Positions 62,331 through 64,000 of a DNA stretch of 64,000 nucleotides are shown in pieces. The notes below the pieces were generated by a model. It made no database searches and was not told the DNA's origin. It saw only the letters and a program-made list of their open reading frames with translations. Position 1 is the first letter of the stretch; each line of letters opens with the position of its first letter. A program made the translations under genes and the position numbers. The stretch covers positions 124,001-188,000 of the forward strand of contig JAIXUD010000022.1 in assembly GCA_027483645.1 (NCBI GenBank). The letters are read 5' to 3'. Source of the DNA: Sphingobacteriales bacterium. GTDB lineage: Bacteria; Bacteroidota; Bacteroidia; Chitinophagales; CAIOSU01.

Positions 62331-62369
62331 ACAAGAGAAGCGCCTCATACGGGGCGCTTCTCTTGTTTT
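62331..62369. terminator. Strong hairpin terminator between converging genes
   Basis: A perfect 14-bp stem (ACAAGAGAAGCGCC, 62331-62344, with GGCGCTTCTCTTGT, 62353-62366) and an 8-nt loop; TTTTA follows on the plus strand and TTTTGG on the minus strand, so it can serve both genes. Confidence 0.8.
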
Positions 62370-62396
62370 ATAAGTTTACTAATGTAGCAGTTAGGT

Positions 62397-62840
62397 TTAC
62401 ATTACATCTTGCACGGTTTGCTTTTGCTCACGAAAGTCGAATATTTCGCCCTTCTTTTTGCCATCCATTGCTTGGAAGAGCGGAGAATCGGTAGAAATGG
62501 TAAAAAAGGTTTTGCCTTCTACTATCACCTTACCTATGCTCACACCCACCAGTACGTTAGTTTTATCGGTCATTACCAGCGCACCATGCTTTACAGTGCT
62601 ATGCGCCTGGTTGGGGTCGATAAGTTTAAGGGTGGCGTATGCGGCCGATGCTTGGTCTAGTTGGCGAGAGTACATATCCACGTCGGCAAGCAGCTGCTCG
62701 CGCATGGAGTCGGCTTCATCACCAGCCCCTTTTTCGGCGTTGGCGCTTTCTTGCAATTCCTTTATGGTTTCCTTCAATCGCTTAATGCTATCCTGCTGTT
62801 GTTGCAGGCCCACATGTAGTACTTGTTCTTTCAGCTTCAT
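62397..62840 (-). CDS. GreA/GreB-like protein
   Basis: A 147-residue protein: an N-terminal coiled-coil (residues 1-75, LQQQQDSIKRLKETIKELQES), then a domain resembling the GreA/GreB C-terminal FKBP-like fold (HGALVMTDKTNVLVGVSIGK, FFTISTDSPLFQAMDGKKKGEIFDF). In databases such Bacteroidota proteins are often misnamed as acyl-carrier synthases. Gre factors rescue backtracked RNA polymerase; the coiled-coil tip lacks an obvious pair of acidic residues, so activity is uncertain. Start chosen at MKLKEQVLHV; the longer frame to 63020 has no support. Confidence 0.7.
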   Translation of the reverse strand: MKLKEQVLHVGLQQQQDSIKRLKETIKELQESANAEKGAGDEADSMREQLLADVDMYSRQLDQASAAYATLKLIDPNQAHSTVKHGALVMTDKTNVLVGVSIGKVIVEGKTFFTISTDSPLFQAMDGKKKGEIFDFREQKQTVQDVM

Positions 62841-62895
62841 AATCGGTACAAAATTATCGAAAATCGCTCGTAACAAAGAATGTTGGGAAGGATAG

Positions 62896-62926
62896 AAATA
62901 AAAAACCCTTCCACAACGTGAAAGGG
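62896..62926 (-). terminator. Terminator of the 64-residue gene
   Basis: CCCTT-CAC/GTG-AAGGG stem (62906-62926, one mismatch), with TTTTTTATTTC following on the minus strand. Confidence 0.65.
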
Positions 62927-62956
62927 CTCTATATACGCCAAACGGGTTAGCCTTGA

Positions 62957-63151
62957 TTAGGCCAACCGGTAATTGGTAAAGAAGCTTTGGTATTGATTGC
63001 CAAAAGTACGTATAACCCAAGCTTGCAGCTCATCCCTATCGTTGGGTATAAGCATGCTAAGCGCCTTACGCAGTTCCTTTTCGAACAATTTGTGGTCGAA
63101 ACTTACTTTCTCTAAGATTACTTTACAGTAATCAAGCATGGAGGTACTCAT
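62957..63151 (-). CDS. Conserved 64-residue Bacteroidota protein
   Basis: A small soluble helical protein, MSTSMLDYCKVILEKVSFDHKLFEKELRKAL in part, ending FTNYRLA. The DYCKVILEKVSFD and LFEKELRKAL motifs are widely conserved in the phylum, but no function is known to me. Start at 63151 preferred to the in-frame ATG ten codons upstream because homologues begin MST. Own terminator downstream. Confidence 0.75.
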   Translation of the reverse strand: MSTSMLDYCKVILEKVSFDHKLFEKELRKALSMLIPNDRDELQAWVIRTFGNQYQSFFTNYRLA

Positions 63152-63181
63152 AGCCTGAACTATTTGTGGTGAATAAATCAA

Positions 63182-63486
63182 GAGTTTTAAAGTAACCGAA
63201 AAAACGGCAGATTAACTAACCATTTATAAGGCTTAACTTGATACGAGTTGCTTGCCTTCGCAACGTACTGGATATATTAATACGCAAAACGCCAGCAGCA
63301 CCTCACATTGATATAAACGGGCGTGCAGACAGTAAATTTTAAGGTAGCAATAGTTTAATGGCTTTTTAACGAGGATTAACTTTTACAAGAACTTATGTAA
63401 AGTGAAATAGTATGTTAGATTAAGCCCTCGCTGGATCAACCCCCTCCCAACCTCCCCCTGAAAAAGGGGGAGGAGCTCAAAAGCGT
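63182..63486. other. Intergenic gap with a C/G-rich hairpin
   Basis: The 305-bp gap between the 64-residue gene and argS holds no gene. Near its right end CCTCCCCCT/AGGGGGAGG (63451-63459 with 63465-63473) forms a 9-bp stem, 14 nt after the argS stop. It has no T-run; it may protect the argS 3' end or be a dispersed repeat. Confidence 0.45.
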
Positions 63487-64000
63487 TTACATACGCTCGG
63501 GCACATTAATGCCGAGCAATTTAAAGCTACCTGCCAATACCTTGGCTGTCAACTGGGCCAAACCAAGGCGCAAGTGCTTGGCTTCGGTGGTTTCGGCATT
63601 GGCTATGGAGTGGTCCACATAAAACTTGTTGAAGGTCTTAGCCAAGTTAAATGCATAACTGGCCAGTACCGACGGGTCGAAGTTTCGGGAAGATTCTTGT
63701 ATAATAGCTGGATACTGATAAAGCTCCACCAGCATTTCCTTCTCTAGTGGCGATAGGGTATAGTCCTCAGGCAAATCCAGATCAACCTCACCAATCTTGG
63801 TTTTGATGGATTGGATTCGTGCATAGGTATATTGAACAAATGGCCCGGTCTGGCCTTGTAGGTCAATTGATTCTTCAGGGTTAAAAAGCATTTTACGCTT
63901 CGGGTCAACCCGAAGCATAAAGTATTTCAGCGCGCCCATGCCTATAGTACAGAACAGCTCTTCGGCTTCAGCGCTCTCTGGGTTTTCCAGTTTGCCCAGC
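63487..64000 (-). CDS. argS: Arginyl-tRNA synthetase, C-terminal part (gene runs off the right edge)
   Basis: The frame is open to the window edge and encodes the last 170 residues of a class I synthetase. The junction of catalytic and anticodon-binding (DALR) domains is visible: IGMGALKYFMLRVDPKRKM, then FNPEESIDLQGQTGPFVQYTYARI, the DALR helices (NLAKTFNKFYVDHSI) and the typical end LLGINVPERM. It charges tRNA-Arg. The upstream part lies outside the window; the ATG at 63939 is internal. Confidence 0.93.
   Translation of the reverse strand, partial: LGKLENPESAEAEELFCTIGMGALKYFMLRVDPKRKMLFNPEESIDLQGQTGPFVQYTYARIQSIKTKIGEVDLDLPEDYTLSPLEKEMLVELYQYPAIIQESSRNFDPSVLASYAFNLAKTFNKFYVDHSIANAETTEAKHLRLGLAQLTAKVLAGSFKLLGINVPERM

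Noticed and set aside
1-64000. CRISPR arrays, insertion sequences, phage genes, tRNA or rRNA genes, riboswitches
   Set aside because: None were found on reading both strands; the tandem arrays present are coding repeats or short heptamer tracts without spacers.

Overview
The window comes from a member of the Bacteroidota, most likely a Chitinophagales/Sphingobacteriia-type lineage. The evidence is of four kinds: two secreted proteins with type IX secretion (T9SS) C-terminal sorting domains together with PorT-like and PorE-like outer-membrane proteins; a complete alternative complex III (ActABCDEF) joined to an aa3-type cytochrome oxidase; TAnnTTTG-type -7 promoter elements typical of the phylum; and several small conserved families characteristic of these bacteria. 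No rRNA or tRNA genes, insertion sequences, phage genes or CRISPR arrays were seen.

Layout. 1-900: the start of a lipoprotein gene, then a non-coding stretch that appears to hold a sigma-54-driven structured RNA of about 276 nt. 885-8840: housekeeping genes (DUF1361, rsmG, secG, proS) mixed with surface proteins, including a FadL-like porin and a very repetitive secreted protein. 8989-12976: a T9SS beta-propeller protein, a lipoprotein, an aspartic protease and a small antitoxin-like gene. 13138-17247: sucB and sucA of the 2-oxoglutarate dehydrogenase complex. 17531-19422: small genes, one with a sigma-54 promoter. 19471-24882: an apparent copper-linked operon with two MbnP-like proteins, two MauG/MbnH-like diheme peroxidases, an outer-membrane protein and a Cys-rich membrane protein. 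25015-29324: glyA, a Uma2 gene and the Prc protease. 29701-45724: a 16-kb respiratory operon on the + strand. 45738-57895: mostly minus-strand genes (2OG-Fe oxygenase, glycosyltransferase-like, MarR, thioesterase, T9SS hydrolase, YebC, YceI, a DUF4173 trio, OsmC). 57946-64000: outer-membrane proteins, a tandem gene duplication, a GreA-like protein and the 3' part of argS.

How the genes work together. ActA-F oxidises menaquinol and passes electrons by c-type haems to the oxidase (CoxB/CoxA/two subunit III genes/subunit IV). CtaB, SCO and DUF420 proteins serve haem and copper assembly. SucAB feeds the same respiratory chain.

The most unusual signals are regulatory and non-coding. Three intergenic sites match the sigma-54 -24/-12 promoter with exact GG-N10-GC spacing. 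Two of them share an identical 12-bp near-palindrome 110-130 bp upstream, where an enhancer-binding protein would bind. One drives an unrecognised RNA with at least five helices plus a perfect terminator; another drives a 41-residue basic protein. Two families of 7-bp-period tandem repeats are scattered at the 3' ends of genes, and several genes take their stop codon from the repeat.
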